This document shows, in pieces, positions 8,352 to 17,137 of a stretch of DNA of 27,327 nucleotides. The position numbers were made by a program, and so were the translations under genes. Under the pieces are notes generated by a model. The model did not search any database. It was not told where the DNA came from and saw nothing but the letters and a program-made list of their open reading frames with translations. How positions within the stretch are numbered: position 1 is the stretch's first letter; each line of letters opens with the position of its first letter. This DNA comes from Candidatus Hodarchaeota archaeon (GTDB lineage: Archaea > Asgardarchaeota > Heimdallarchaeia > Hodarchaeales > Hodarchaeaceae). The stretch lies in contig JAEOSP010000352.1 of the NCBI GenBank assembly GCA_016840305.1, positions 1 to 27,327 on the forward strand, written 5' to 3'.

Positions 8352-9605
8352 TTAATTTTGGAAATTTATAGCTTTGGTTGTGATATCGTTAGCACGAGAT
8401 TTTCTTTCCCCTAGGGATTCAATTAAATTTGAATGTTCTTTCTTACGGATAGTGATTCCTTCTTCAAGTTGATTGATTTTTTTATCAATTTCCTCTATCT
8501 CTTCTTCACACTTCGTTAGCTCGTTGTTGATTTTATTGAATTCAGGCGAGGATTCATCTTCTTTCTTCTTCTTACTGAGCTCATGCCATTCATTCTTAAC
8601 CTCATTATTTTTTCCAGCCTGAATATTCTTCATAACACGCCTAAGATTGTTTATATCCTTTTGTTTAAGATTTAGGCTTGAATCTTCTAGATTGATCAAT
8701 TCTTGGAGAAGAGTAAGAATTTCAGGATTACTATCGGTTTCCTCCAAGAATTTCTGAACTGGATTCTTCTCATAAGCAATAGCAGAGCTGACTATTCCAA
8801 AATCACTTGATACGCTCCCTCTTTGAGTTTCACGAGCTAATTTTTTGAAAATTTTCTTAAATGAGTTTAACTGCTTTCCAATCTCGATTTCCAGCTCTGT
8901 AAGACGAATACCTCGCATTCGAGAATTAGAAATTTTCGGATTCTTAAGTAAGCTATCTTTAACATCTTCTTTTTCAGTTTTCACATTCAAAGAACTTTCA
9001 AGCTGTTTTTCTAGTTCTGAAATCTCTTCAAGTATTCGCTCAATACTCTCTTGAATATTATTCACATCTCTTCCCAGTGAATCTAAGTCTTCCAGTGCTT
9101 TGATTATAGAATATTCTTCTTCTTGCAGCTCACGTAATTTTACAAGTTCGGAATTGATACTCCCTAGTGCTCCATACATACCTCGTTTTTTAAGCATGAA
9201 ATCAAGCCCCATGATAGAATCTACTTTTACTTTTTCCTTGTTAATGTCATTAATCATACGAGAGACGGATCTTACGAAATTATTCAGCTCTGAAGATGTT
9301 AATTGCTTCTTTTTACTAGGCACACTCAGCTTTGTTGTCTGATTGTGAATCTCGTGAAGAAACGGATTGAAAGCTTTTAAAGATCTGAAATAGATCTTAC
9401 CTTTTTTCGTGATTTTTTTTACTCCTTCCTCTGTTAATTGAGGATCTGTTTCCTCTATAAGTTTTTCAGCATCTCCAATTATCTTATTCTTATGTTTCTG
9501 TATCGCTATACATATTTTTTTACTTTTCTCATACGCAGTTTTGATATGTTTCTGGCAACTATCATTTATGAGTGAAATGTTTTTTTGAATCTCAGCTTCG
9601 GACAT
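8352..9605 (-). CDS. Long coiled-coil protein of unknown function
   Basis: A 417-residue, highly charged protein without membrane segments, signal peptide or cysteine-based metal sites. Heptad-like Leu/Ile/Glu/Lys patterns are clear at about 165-215 (ERILEEISELEKQLE) and 340-400 (LTKCEEEIEEIDKKINQLEE), so long coiled coils are likely. I do not recognise a family. It starts at ATG 9605, eight bases after the stop of the Roadblock-like gene on the same strand, so the two are very probably co-transcribed and may form one complex. A scaffold or filament role is only a guess. Confidence 0.75.
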   Translation of the reverse strand: MSEAEIQKNISLINDSCQKHIKTAYEKSKKICIAIQKHKNKIIGDAEKLIEETDPQLTEEGVKKITKKGKIYFRSLKAFNPFLHEIHNQTTKLSVPSKKKQLTSSELNNFVRSVSRMINDINKEKVKVDSIMGLDFMLKKRGMYGALGSINSELVKLRELQEEEYSIIKALEDLDSLGRDVNNIQESIERILEEISELEKQLESSLNVKTEKEDVKDSLLKNPKISNSRMRGIRLTELEIEIGKQLNSFKKIFKKLARETQRGSVSSDFGIVSSAIAYEKNPVQKFLEETDSNPEILTLLQELINLEDSSLNLKQKDINNLRRVMKNIQAGKNNEVKNEWHELSKKKKEDESSPEFNKINNELTKCEEEIEEIDKKINQLEEGITIRKKEHSNLIESLGERKSRANDITTKAINFQN

Positions 9606-9613
9606 ATAAGCAC

Positions 9614-10003
9614 CTATTTTTTTGATAAATAAAGAGAGGTAATATATAACTCATCCAATCGAGTGATAAGTAATTCAAAGCTTTTTTCATCTTTTTTTTT
9701 CCCCGCAAAACCTATAGTAAGGTGATTAACATTTCCACCTTTGAACGATAGCATCTCCATATCATCTGTAGAATTTACAATTGTTTCCCATATGTTAGGG
9801 ATAATAGCGCACACTTGTTCAAAATCTGTGTTACTCATTTCGACAATGGAATTTTCTGATCTTTTCATTCCTGCTAAGGGAAAGCCATTATCATCACTAA
9901 CAAAGGATGCAATAACTTGATTTTTATCTCCTCCTCCTGTCATCTGTTTAGATAGTATTCCTCTCATCGATAATCGCATTTGATCCTCTAAATTTCTACC
10001 CAT
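9614..10003 (-). CDS. Roadblock/LC7-like domain protein
   Basis: A single-domain protein of 129 residues. From about residue 28 it has the Roadblock/LC7 layout: a strand (VIASFVSDDNG) turning into the FPLAG strand, a long helix (about 55-75), two further strands (MEMLSFKGG, HLTIGFAGKK) and a C-terminal helix. Roadblock domains dimerise and serve as scaffolds or regulators of small GTPases (bacterial MglB, eukaryotic Ragulator and dynein light chains) and are unusually common in Asgard archaea. No GTPase gene is in this window. The gene leads a two-gene unit with the long coiled-coil gene 8 bp downstream, which suggests a physical partnership. The call rests on the fold pattern, not on invariant residues. 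Confidence 0.65.
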   Translation of the reverse strand: MGRNLEDQMRLSMRGILSKQMTGGGDKNQVIASFVSDDNGFPLAGMKRSENSIVEMSNTDFEQVCAIIPNIWETIVNSTDDMEMLSFKGGNVNHLTIGFAGKKKDEKSFELLITRLDELYITSLYLSKK

Positions 10004-10065
10004 GGTTTAATGCAACCTGTTTGCTCTCAGTCTGTAATTCAAAGGAGGAATTAAATTTTATTTAG

Positions 10066-10082
10066 AATTTTCGCTGAAAATT
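10066..10082. repeat. Small perfect inverted repeat in the divergent promoter region
   Basis: AATTTTC-GCT-GAAAATT has perfect 7-bp arms. It lies in the 208-bp gap between the divergent Roadblock-like and secreted-protein genes, where promoters of both must be, so it could be an operator. In AT-rich DNA such a repeat may also be chance. Confidence 0.25.
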
Positions 10083-10211
10083 AGTATCTAGGAAGAAGGA
10101 TTTTGTTTAACTGTAAATCCGAAAGGATAATATTTTCAAAGAAAAACATCTGTCTCTGTCTAAGTTTCGGCAACCAAGTTGGTACCAAGCATTTAATGAC
10201 GTGAAAGAGAT

Positions 10212-13200
10212 ATGCTAATTAATAGTAACCAAATGAAAATATCTAAGAGAAATTTTGAAGGCATGTTGATAATTCTTTTAGTTATATTTCCATTAACAAT
10301 GTTAACAGGTTTAAACACTCCATCATACGAAAATTCATTATATTCAGACGATCTTGCAGCTAGTTCCCAAACCGATGATGTAAAACTCAAAGTTGAAGAT
10401 GAAAAAAATTATATTGGTAACTATTCGTTCAATCCTGAAAGATTTGCAGAGTATATCGGATCTCTTTATGATAATGATAAGGCAATATTCCATGAGGATT
10501 TCGGGGGTTATTCAACCTCTATTGCTACCTATGAAGCTTTAGCTGCTCTCCGAATTTTTGGCTTGGATTACTATCAATTTGGTGAAAAATGGCAAATTAT
10601 TGAGGATGCAATTGCAGATTACTTTTATATTGATTTTGAGGATCCATCTGAATCTGGTGGATTTTTATTAACCAAAGAAGCAAAAAATCCGTCCGTAGAG
10701 GGTACTTTTGGTGTTGTTAACTCTTTTTGGCTTATGGATGAACTTAATACGAAATTAAAACCATTAGTTCCAAATTTACTTAATTATATTGTAAATCATA
10801 CTTTCAATATAGTAGATGGTGGTTTTCACGAAATTGGGTCAACAAGTGATTTAAAAACTACTTTTCAAGCTTTATCTATCCTTGAAACGATTTATAATCT
10901 TATTTTAGAGGTCATCGACGATGATAATCCCGTTCCACCTGAAATCAATCAATCTATAGAGGAATTTATAGGGAATAATTTGGGTGATATATTCAATTTT
11001 ATCAATAATTCATATGTTTACAATACATACTTTCATGATAACAATGAATTTCGATCCCCAATCGAGAACACGTGGTACGCAATAAAATCAATTGCTATTC
11101 TAGAACAATTTAGTAATTTATATAGTATTTCAATACCAAAAGGACTAGCTAATTATCAAATCTCTTTAACAAACTGGCTAAATTCTTTAGTTAAAAGTAG
11201 TGGATTAACCAAAGGAGGATTTGGATTTGGAGAATATGCAACAACGAAAGAAACTGGATTAGCTTATGCTATCCATAGTTTATTTAATACAACAGACAGC
11301 ATTAATGATTCAGCGGCAATTACCTTTGTTAACTCATCCCAATTTTTGCGACATGAAAATAGAACATACGTAACGTCCGAGCGGATTCATTTAGGTGGTT
11401 TTGGCCCAAATAACCTCACTTATTCTGATAGTGATTTGAATCATAGAATAAACATACACGATTCGTATTATGCTTCTTTAGCATACTTACTCTCAGAATC
11501 TGTCTTTGAATCTATTGATTTGTCTTTAGAAACGTCATTTTTTCAGGAAAATCCTGATATTAACGTTTCAAGTTATCTAGTTCAGGGAGAGATGACATCT
11601 CTAGAGATAATGATGATCTCTTACGATTATAAATCCCATGGTTCAATGAATTTAATTACATCAATAGATAACTGGGATATTACACATCCGTCTTACAATG
11701 AGTATAATTCAGCTTTCTATGGACAAAATATGGCAAAATATGAAGTTACAATTGCAAATGACAGTGATTCAACATATAACTGGACTCTGGGTTCTCACTT
11801 TGTCTCCAATAAAATTTCGATCAGAAACTTACCAATAATTCCGTCTCCTGAATATCTTTTGAATACTACAGTAATCGTCGGTTATGCTCCAAAGTACGAT
11901 TTTACACCCTCTTTGATAAAACCTGGAGATATCGTCAACGCAACTGTATATTACCAAAACAGGTCAACACTCACCTATGAGTCAACTAATATTAGTGAAG
12001 GGGTCCTCACGGTAAGCATTATTTCTCCAAATGATATATTAACAAATTTATTGGACTTAGAACCAATAAATATCTCTACAACCGATGTAAAGTTCAATAT
12101 TCCCTTTTTAAATGATTCGCTCCTAGGAGATTACGATCTATCTTTGAGCTTCAATGTTTCAAATTTTTTGATTGAAATTACAGTTCCTATAGTTGTATCT
12201 GATGATATAACCTTAGTTGAGATAGAAAATATATCCAATTATAACCCTGGAGATTCTATGAATATTAATGTTTCACTAGAATATTCTAATGGGTTTTTTA
12301 CTCCAGATGCGAACGCTACACTATTCTTTATTAGTAGCAAAACCCAATCAGAGGTATTTTTTCTATCGTTAGAACATATTTCTGGTAATACTTATACGAG
12401 TAAAAACCAAAATTGTCCCACAAGATTCTTAGCTGGATTCTATAATCTTACTGTTAAATTGTACTGGAATATCTCGACTGGATACAAAATTGACTCGATA
12501 AATAATGACTCTTTGCAAAATATTCAGATTAAAGGTGTTCCTCTTTTATATTTGTCACCTTTGAAAACCGAATATCGTAATACACAACACACAGAAAGCG
12601 CTAGTATTTACTATGGAGAAACTGTTAATTTTTCATTCAATATTGGATTTGCTACGTCAGGCGGTATTTTGAATATTACAGAACCTGATACAAAATTAAT
12701 GGTTGGATTATTTAACTATTCTAATGAAGATTTGTTCATTCAAATATTTAACATATTCCAGAGTAATGAAACGTTTTATGCAAGTGCATTAATTAATACA
12801 AATCTCAGAGCTAAAACATACGGGACTAGCTTCAAAATTACTTCAGAATGGAATGATTCTTTTGTCTTGATAAAGGATCCATCAAATACTTCAGAAGCAA
12901 GAAAATTCGATCTGACACTGGAGGGTAGTTTTTCATTAGATGCTAGCTATTATTCAAATTCTATTACCTCAGGATTACCAACCTATAGTCTTGAAGATCC
13001 AGTCATTACAATTGCATTCAAAGTTAAGAATACGCTTTACGAGAATATACTTGTCCCATATCTGAATCTATATGGATACTTGGATATCCAAGGAAGAGTT
13101 GGAACCCTGAATCAGTCGCTACCCAGTATAACATCAGCTATCGATGAAAACGGAGCCCATATTTATCTTCTGTCGATTTCAACCTCAAATCTTGATCCCA

Positions 13201-13394
13201 ACACATATGAAATTTCAATTTTCACAAGAACAGCCATTTCTTCAAATTTAAAGATCGGTTCTTTACTACCAGGATTCAAACTTATTTCTACGTTTAATCC
13301 AACACCAATCATACAATTACATGAAGCGCTGATTGTAATTCTTGGTGTTATTTTCATTGGTTTGCTATATTTGAATTTCAGGAAGAAACCTTAG
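10212..13394 (+). CDS. Large secreted, C-terminally membrane-anchored protein with prenyltransferase/squalene-cyclase-like alpha-barrel region
   Basis: The product is 1060 residues from ATG 10212; ATG 10233 (MKISKRN) is an equally good start and gives a cleaner signal peptide. A basic N-terminus followed by a hydrophobic segment (about 17-34) looks like a signal or anchor. Residues about 65-440 carry spaced motifs, GGFLLTKEA, GGFHEIG, GGFGFGEYATT and LGGFGPN, each followed by helical text. This repeat style is seen in prenyltransferase/squalene-oxidase-type alpha/alpha barrels. Residues about 450-1030 are beta-rich with very many N-x-S/T sites, like stacked immunoglobulin-like domains of archaeal surface proteins. 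A last helix (LIVILGVIFIGLLYL) and a basic RKKP tail anchor it. I see no catalytic Asp-rich cyclase motif, so an enzyme role is doubtful; surface binding or adhesion is more likely. It overlaps the convergent downstream gene by 17 bp. Confidence 0.75.
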   Translation: MLINSNQMKISKRNFEGMLIILLVIFPLTMLTGLNTPSYENSLYSDDLAASSQTDDVKLKVEDEKNYIGNYSFNPERFAEYIGSLYDNDKAIFHEDFGGYSTSIATYEALAALRIFGLDYYQFGEKWQIIEDAIADYFYIDFEDPSESGGFLLTKEAKNPSVEGTFGVVNSFWLMDELNTKLKPLVPNLLNYIVNHTFNIVDGGFHEIGSTSDLKTTFQALSILETIYNLILEVIDDDNPVPPEINQSIEEFIGNNLGDIFNFINNSYVYNTYFHDNNEFRSPIENTWYAIKSIAILEQFSNLYSISIPKGLANYQISLTNWLNSLVKSSGLTKGGFGFGEYATTKETGLAYAIHSLFNTTDSINDSAAITFVNSSQFLRHENRTYVTSERIHLGGFGPNNLTYSDSDLNHRINIHDSYYASLAYLLSESVFESIDLSLETSFFQENPDINVSSYLVQGEMTSLEIMMISYDYKSHGSMNLITSIDNWDITHPSYNEYNSAFYGQNMAKYEVTIANDSDSTYNWTLGSHFVSNKISIRNLPIIPSPEYLLNTTVIVGYAPKYDFTPSLIKPGDIVNATVYYQNRSTLTYESTNISEGVLTVSIISPNDILTNLLDLEPINISTTDVKFNIPFLNDSLLGDYDLSLSFNVSNFLIEITVPIVVSDDITLVEIENISNYNPGDSMNINVSLEYSNGFFTPDANATLFFISSKTQSEVFFLSLEHISGNTYTSKNQNCPTRFLAGFYNLTVKLYWNISTGYKIDSINNDSLQNIQIKGVPLLYLSPLKTEYRNTQHTESASIYYGETVNFSFNIGFATSGGILNITEPDTKLMVGLFNYSNEDLFIQIFNIFQSNETFYASALINTNLRAKTYGTSFKITSEWNDSFVLIKDPSNTSEARKFDLTLEGSFSLDASYYSNSITSGLPTYSLEDPVITIAFKVKNTLYENILVPYLNLYGYLDIQGRVGTLNQSLPSITSAIDENGAHIYLLSISTSNLDPNTYEISIFTRTAISSNLKIGSLLPGFKLISTFNPTPIIQLHEALIVILGVIFIGLLYLNFRKKP

Positions 13395-13758
13395 CCAATT
13401 TTGTACCAATTTCAGTGAACCAATTTTCAAAGAACTCATTAAGTTCTTTAAGAAGAGTAGCCGTTATATTCGGTATGTGTATTCCCAAGATCACTACTAT
13501 ATTCATTTCAGTATGCTTAGCAACAATTTGTGCTAATTTGCTTGCAAGTTCTGCATCACGATGTGCTGGGATAGATATTGCATGAGAATTGGCCGTTTTT
13601 TTCCCATCTTTTCTGCAGTATGGGATTCCCACCCCAATTCCTCCAAGATGTTCATTTGGGGTTACAACATCAATAATTAATCCATTATTCTTTGAGTATA
13701 CAATTACTGATATTGTATAAGATGAAAATTTGGATTGAAATTGAGCTATTTCTTTCAT
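13378..13758 (-). CDS. Small alpha/beta protein, LpdD / proteasome-assembly-chaperone-4-like
   Basis: 126 residues from ATG 13758. It begins with an amphipathic strand (YTISVIVYSKNNGLII), then EHLGGIGVGIPY, then a helix after SIPAHRDAELASKLAQ, then a strand VVILGIHIPN followed by a final helix. This resembles small archaeal proteins related to LpdD (prenylated-flavin chaperone-like) and to the PAC4-like proteasome assembly chaperone fold, where a 'GIHIDNAT'-type motif is common. The assignment is by eye and uncertain. Its 3' end overlaps the convergent secreted-protein gene by 17 bp. It lies 38 bp downstream of the zinc-ribbon/coiled-coil gene on the same strand, so the three minus-strand genes may form an operon. 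Confidence 0.5.
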   Translation of the reverse strand: MKEIAQFQSKFSSYTISVIVYSKNNGLIIDVVTPNEHLGGIGVGIPYCRKDGKKTANSHAISIPAHRDAELASKLAQIVAKHTEMNIVVILGIHIPNITATLLKELNEFFENWFTEIGTKLAKVSS

Positions 13759-13796
13759 TTAAATACCCAGAATACGGGTTAGCTGAATTAAATTTT

Positions 13797-14330
13797 CTAA
13801 TCCTCTTTATTAAAAGTGGACGGCTCTTCAACTTGAGGTTTTGTATCTTCTTGCAAATCAGTGTTATTTTGGACTTCTTTTTCCTCTATTTCTTTCTGGA
13901 CTAGCGATAATTCTGTTTTTAGTTTGTTGTTCGTTTCTTCCAGATTCGCTATCCTCTGGGTTGTAGTATCTTTTTCTTGTTCTAAAACTGAGTTTTTAGA
14001 TAGAATCTCTGAAATTTCATTTTCAACCTGTTCGATCGCTAATTTAAGTTTCTTAATTCGATCATTGATGCCAATTTTAGTTACTTCATGGCTTTGAAAC
14101 TGATCCTCTAGTGATATAATCTCTTCAGTCATAGAATTTATTTGATTTGTAAGTTCTGTCTTTCTCGCATCAAGTTTACTTAATTTATCCTTAAATTCAT
14201 TCTGAAGATCATCAATTGACTTTTTCTTTGATTCTTCAGAATCAACAATAAGCTCTCCTATTCCAAGAGGTGAACAAACTGGACATGGAGCACGGATATA
14301 GTAAGATCCACATTTAAGACATTTGGGCAT
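13797..14330 (-). CDS. Zinc-ribbon plus coiled-coil protein (tandem paralogue B)
   Basis: 177 residues. The N-terminus MPKCLKCGSYY...CPVC is a four-Cys zinc ribbon in the first 20 residues. Residues about 40-155 are a continuous coiled coil rich in Glu, Lys, Leu and Ile, and the tail is acidic. The upstream neighbour has the same plan and a matching start (MPICSKCGSYY...CPNC), so the two arose by tandem duplication. Its ATG is 2 bp after the stop of that paralogue, and a GGAG inside the upstream gene's last codons can serve as ribosome binding site. The function is unknown. A zinc ribbon on a rod suggests an adaptor or tether. Confidence 0.8.
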   Translation of the reverse strand: MPKCLKCGSYYIRAPCPVCSPLGIGELIVDSEESKKKSIDDLQNEFKDKLSKLDARKTELTNQINSMTEEIISLEDQFQSHEVTKIGINDRIKKLKLAIEQVENEISEILSKNSVLEQEKDTTTQRIANLEETNNKLKTELSLVQKEIEEKEVQNNTDLQEDTKPQVEEPSTFNKED

Positions 14331-14332
14331 GA

Positions 14333-14806
14333 TTATTCAGCTCCTTTCTTCTCTCGAAGATCTTTCAACTTAGTTTCTAAAGACATCTTTTCTGTTTCTA
14401 AAGTTAAAACTCTTGCTTTTAGAGAATTTGTATCCTCGAGTAATAATTGGTTGTTACTGAGGATTTCGGATTTTTGCTTATTTTTTGCATCAACGGATAG
14501 CTGGAACTCTGTGATTTGATCTTCGAGCTGTTCCATTTCCGATTGTATTTCCTCCTCCTTAAATCCGAGATCTTTTATTTTCGATTCTAACTCTTTAATT
14601 TCTGTTGATTTCTCTTCTTCAAGTTTAGCTAAGTCCATTTCCGCTTTTTCAATGGAATCAAGTAATTCAATTGGATCAATGATTCTAATTGAATTTTTCT
14701 CCTCAACGTGAACCGTAGTAACAGGAGATTTCGGTGAATCATCAGGTGTACAGTTCGGACAGGAGACTTCACTATAATAAGATCCACACTTCGAACAAAT
14801 TGGCAT
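14333..14806 (-). CDS. Zinc-ribbon plus coiled-coil protein (tandem paralogue A)
   Basis: 157 residues from ATG 14806. Four cysteines in MPICSKCGSYY and CPNC form a zinc ribbon at the extreme N-terminus. A linker of about 25 residues follows, and then a long coiled coil (about 45-155) with regular heptads such as LAKLEEE and MEQLEDQI. It is the first gene of the presumed three-gene minus-strand unit and is divergent from the helicase, with 159 bp between starts. No family is recognised beyond the architecture. The similar N-terminus and size of the next gene indicate a paired function, possibly a heterodimer through the coiled coils. Confidence 0.8.
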   Translation of the reverse strand: MPICSKCGSYYSEVSCPNCTPDDSPKSPVTTVHVEEKNSIRIIDPIELLDSIEKAEMDLAKLEEEKSTEIKELESKIKDLGFKEEEIQSEMEQLEDQITEFQLSVDAKNKQKSEILSNNQLLLEDTNSLKARVLTLETEKMSLETKLKDLREKKGAE

Positions 14807-14965
14807 TTTTATTCCTCGCCTTGATAAAAGTATAATTAATGTGATTATATGATATTTTTTAACACTTTGCTTTTTTACTCCGAAATAACATCAATCTACT
14901 AAGAGAAAATAAACCAATATCGTACATAGTCAATCAAATCTAAGAAGTCCTAGCAGTCGTTTATC

Positions 14966-17137
14966 ATGCTACCAATTTCATCAATATATACCATTGTTTT
15001 TATTCCTATAAATCAAGATAATACTATACAAGTGCTAGGATTTTCAAAGGGCAGAATAGCTCAAAGAAAACCTAGATTGAGAGGGCGGGTTGAATATTAT
15101 TTGAAACAACATCCCATGTGGCGCCCAAGACGTATTTTTTGGGAGGAACAGGGTAAATGGAAAGCTTATCCCCCAAAAGACACGATTCAACAGCTCTTAA
15201 AGAGGTCAAAACATATTTTATTAAGTAATGATATCTCTCAAGAGGAGATTGATGGTATAAAACAATTCTGTTTGGATTTCAACATATCTACGAAGCCTTC
15301 AGTGAGAGAATTCTGTCCTTTCTGTATGATGGTAGAGAAAATCACTCTTCTACAACTCAAAGGGAATTTTAACGTTTATGGTCGGGAAGTTTGTAAATCA
15401 TGCGCTATTCAGGAGCTTGAAAAAGATTTAGAATCCAAGAAAGTTAGCCTGCTGAATAGTCCAGGCTTTAAACGGTATGCAATATCGTTATTAGATAAAT
15501 TTCATGACATTCTTCCAGTAACTGATACATTGGTTAGTGGAGAAGCAAAAATAAGCGAACTAACACTAATTGTGCGTATTGAGAAACAAGAAAATCCAAA
15601 AAATCAGATTTTAATAAAAAATCTTAACGTTAGTAATTATTTAAAAAATGTAATGAAAAAAAGGGGTATAGAATCTCTTTTATCAGTTCAAACAGAGGCG
15701 GTGAATAATGGATTACTCAGAGAGAAGGATCTACTTATTATTGCTAATACAAGTGCAGGAAAAACTTTGATTGCGGAGCTAGCAGGAATATCAGTAGCAT
15801 TAAAGAAAAAAAAATTCATTTTCATTGTTCCCTTAGTTGCTCTTGCAAATAACAAGTATGAAGATTTCAAGAAATTTTATGGAGATAAACTGCGGATCGG
15901 ACTTCGTACAGGTAGATCGCGTGTTTTTGAATCTCACAAAGAAAAAGAAGAATTTTATAAAGAAAGAGGGACATTACAAAAAGCTGATGTGATTGTAGCT
16001 ACCTATGAGGGGTTGGATTTAATTTTACGAGGAGGACAGATAAATTTCAACGAATTGGGATGTGTAGTAATTGATGAAATACAGTCCCTTGCTGATCCAG
16101 ATCGGGGTCCAACTTTAGATTGTTTACAAGCAAAAATCAGATTCTATTCTAAAAATGTACAAATACTTGGTCTTTCAGCTACTATAGGAAATCCTTTTCA
16201 ATTTGCACGTGATATCTCCTTGAACCTTGTGATGGTTGAAGAGAGACCAACGCCACTCGAACAACATTTACTTATTTCAAGAAGTGGACTAGAAAAACTT
16301 AGGCAAATCAAAACTTTAATCAAGACTGAATTGAAAATTAAATCAAGTTATGGATTTAAAGGTCAAACAATAGTTTTTACTAATTCAAGACGGAAAACTA
16401 ATGAAATTGCTGAATATCTTAGACTTTCAGGAATTCACAACGCACATTCGTACCATTCCGGTCTTTCCTACTCCCTCAGACGAAGAATAGAGACTGATTT
16501 CTCAACAGGTAAGTGTCCTGCTATTGTAGCGACTTATGCATTGGGTGCTGGAGTAGATTTTCCAGCTTCTCAGGTCATATTTGAATCTATGATGATGGGA
16601 AATCGAATTCTTGAACCAAATACTTTTACTCAGATGGTTGGAAGAGCTGGTCGTTTAGGAAAGCATGATAGAGGGCAAGCTGTAATGTTGTGCTTAGGGG
16701 AATCGATCTCCGCACTTGATTCAAAATCCGAGATTGAAATTGCTTTGAGCTTAATGAGTGCAGAATTAACACCCATCGAACCTGATTATGATGAAAATGC
16801 ATGTGCAGAGCAGATTATTGCATTATGTTCAACTAAAACATTGATGTCACCTAAAAATGCAAAAAAGATTTACAACACAATGATAGGGACAGGAAATCAT
16901 GATTTTATGCAGATTACAAATAATCTAATCAAGAACTCGTTTTTAAGCTTGAAAACAAAAAATTCTCAAAGATATCTTGAAGTAACTCAATTAGGAAGAG
17001 CTTCTTCGCTTTCTTTTTTTACGCCATCCAAAACTATTACGATTACTAAAATGTTGAGGAAAAAGAAGCATTTTTTGTCCATTGCTCTTGAAATGAATCA
17101 TCCTCAAAATGTTTATCTTTCAAAAAAAAATGCATAA
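14966..17137 (+). CDS. Ski2-like SF2 helicase (DUF5814-type), N-terminal and helicase part of a split gene
   Basis: A DNA/RNA helicase of 723 residues. An N-terminal region of about 110 residues precedes a four-Cys zinc module (Cys117, Cys120, Cys143, Cys146). The SF2 core has motif I ANTSAGKT (260-267), motif II DEIQ (370-373), motif III SAT (404-406), motif IV TIVFTNSRR, motif V ALGAGVDFPA and motif VI QMVGRAGR (556-563). This pattern fits the Ski2/Hel308-like group, and the N-terminal zinc module fits archaeal helicases annotated with DUF5814. The frame ends at 17137 just after a nine-A run (17122-17130). Removing one A would join it to the overlapping frame 17109-17582, which looks like the missing C-terminal domain. 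The organism may therefore carry a frameshifted gene, a recoded gene or a sequencing error. Confidence 0.9.
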   Translation: MLPISSIYTIVFIPINQDNTIQVLGFSKGRIAQRKPRLRGRVEYYLKQHPMWRPRRIFWEEQGKWKAYPPKDTIQQLLKRSKHILLSNDISQEEIDGIKQFCLDFNISTKPSVREFCPFCMMVEKITLLQLKGNFNVYGREVCKSCAIQELEKDLESKKVSLLNSPGFKRYAISLLDKFHDILPVTDTLVSGEAKISELTLIVRIEKQENPKNQILIKNLNVSNYLKNVMKKRGIESLLSVQTEAVNNGLLREKDLLIIANTSAGKTLIAELAGISVALKKKKFIFIVPLVALANNKYEDFKKFYGDKLRIGLRTGRSRVFESHKEKEEFYKERGTLQKADVIVATYEGLDLILRGGQINFNELGCVVIDEIQSLADPDRGPTLDCLQAKIRFYSKNVQILGLSATIGNPFQFARDISLNLVMVEERPTPLEQHLLISRSGLEKLRQIKTLIKTELKIKSSYGFKGQTIVFTNSRRKTNEIAEYLRLSGIHNAHSYHSGLSYSLRRRIETDFSTGKCPAIVATYALGAGVDFPASQVIFESMMMGNRILEPNTFTQMVGRAGRLGKHDRGQAVMLCLGESISALDSKSEIEIALSLMSAELTPIEPDYDENACAEQIIALCSTKTLMSPKNAKKIYNTMIGTGNHDFMQITNNLIKNSFLSLKTKNSQRYLEVTQLGRASSLSFFTPSKTITITKMLRKKKHFLSIALEMNHPQNVYLSKKNA

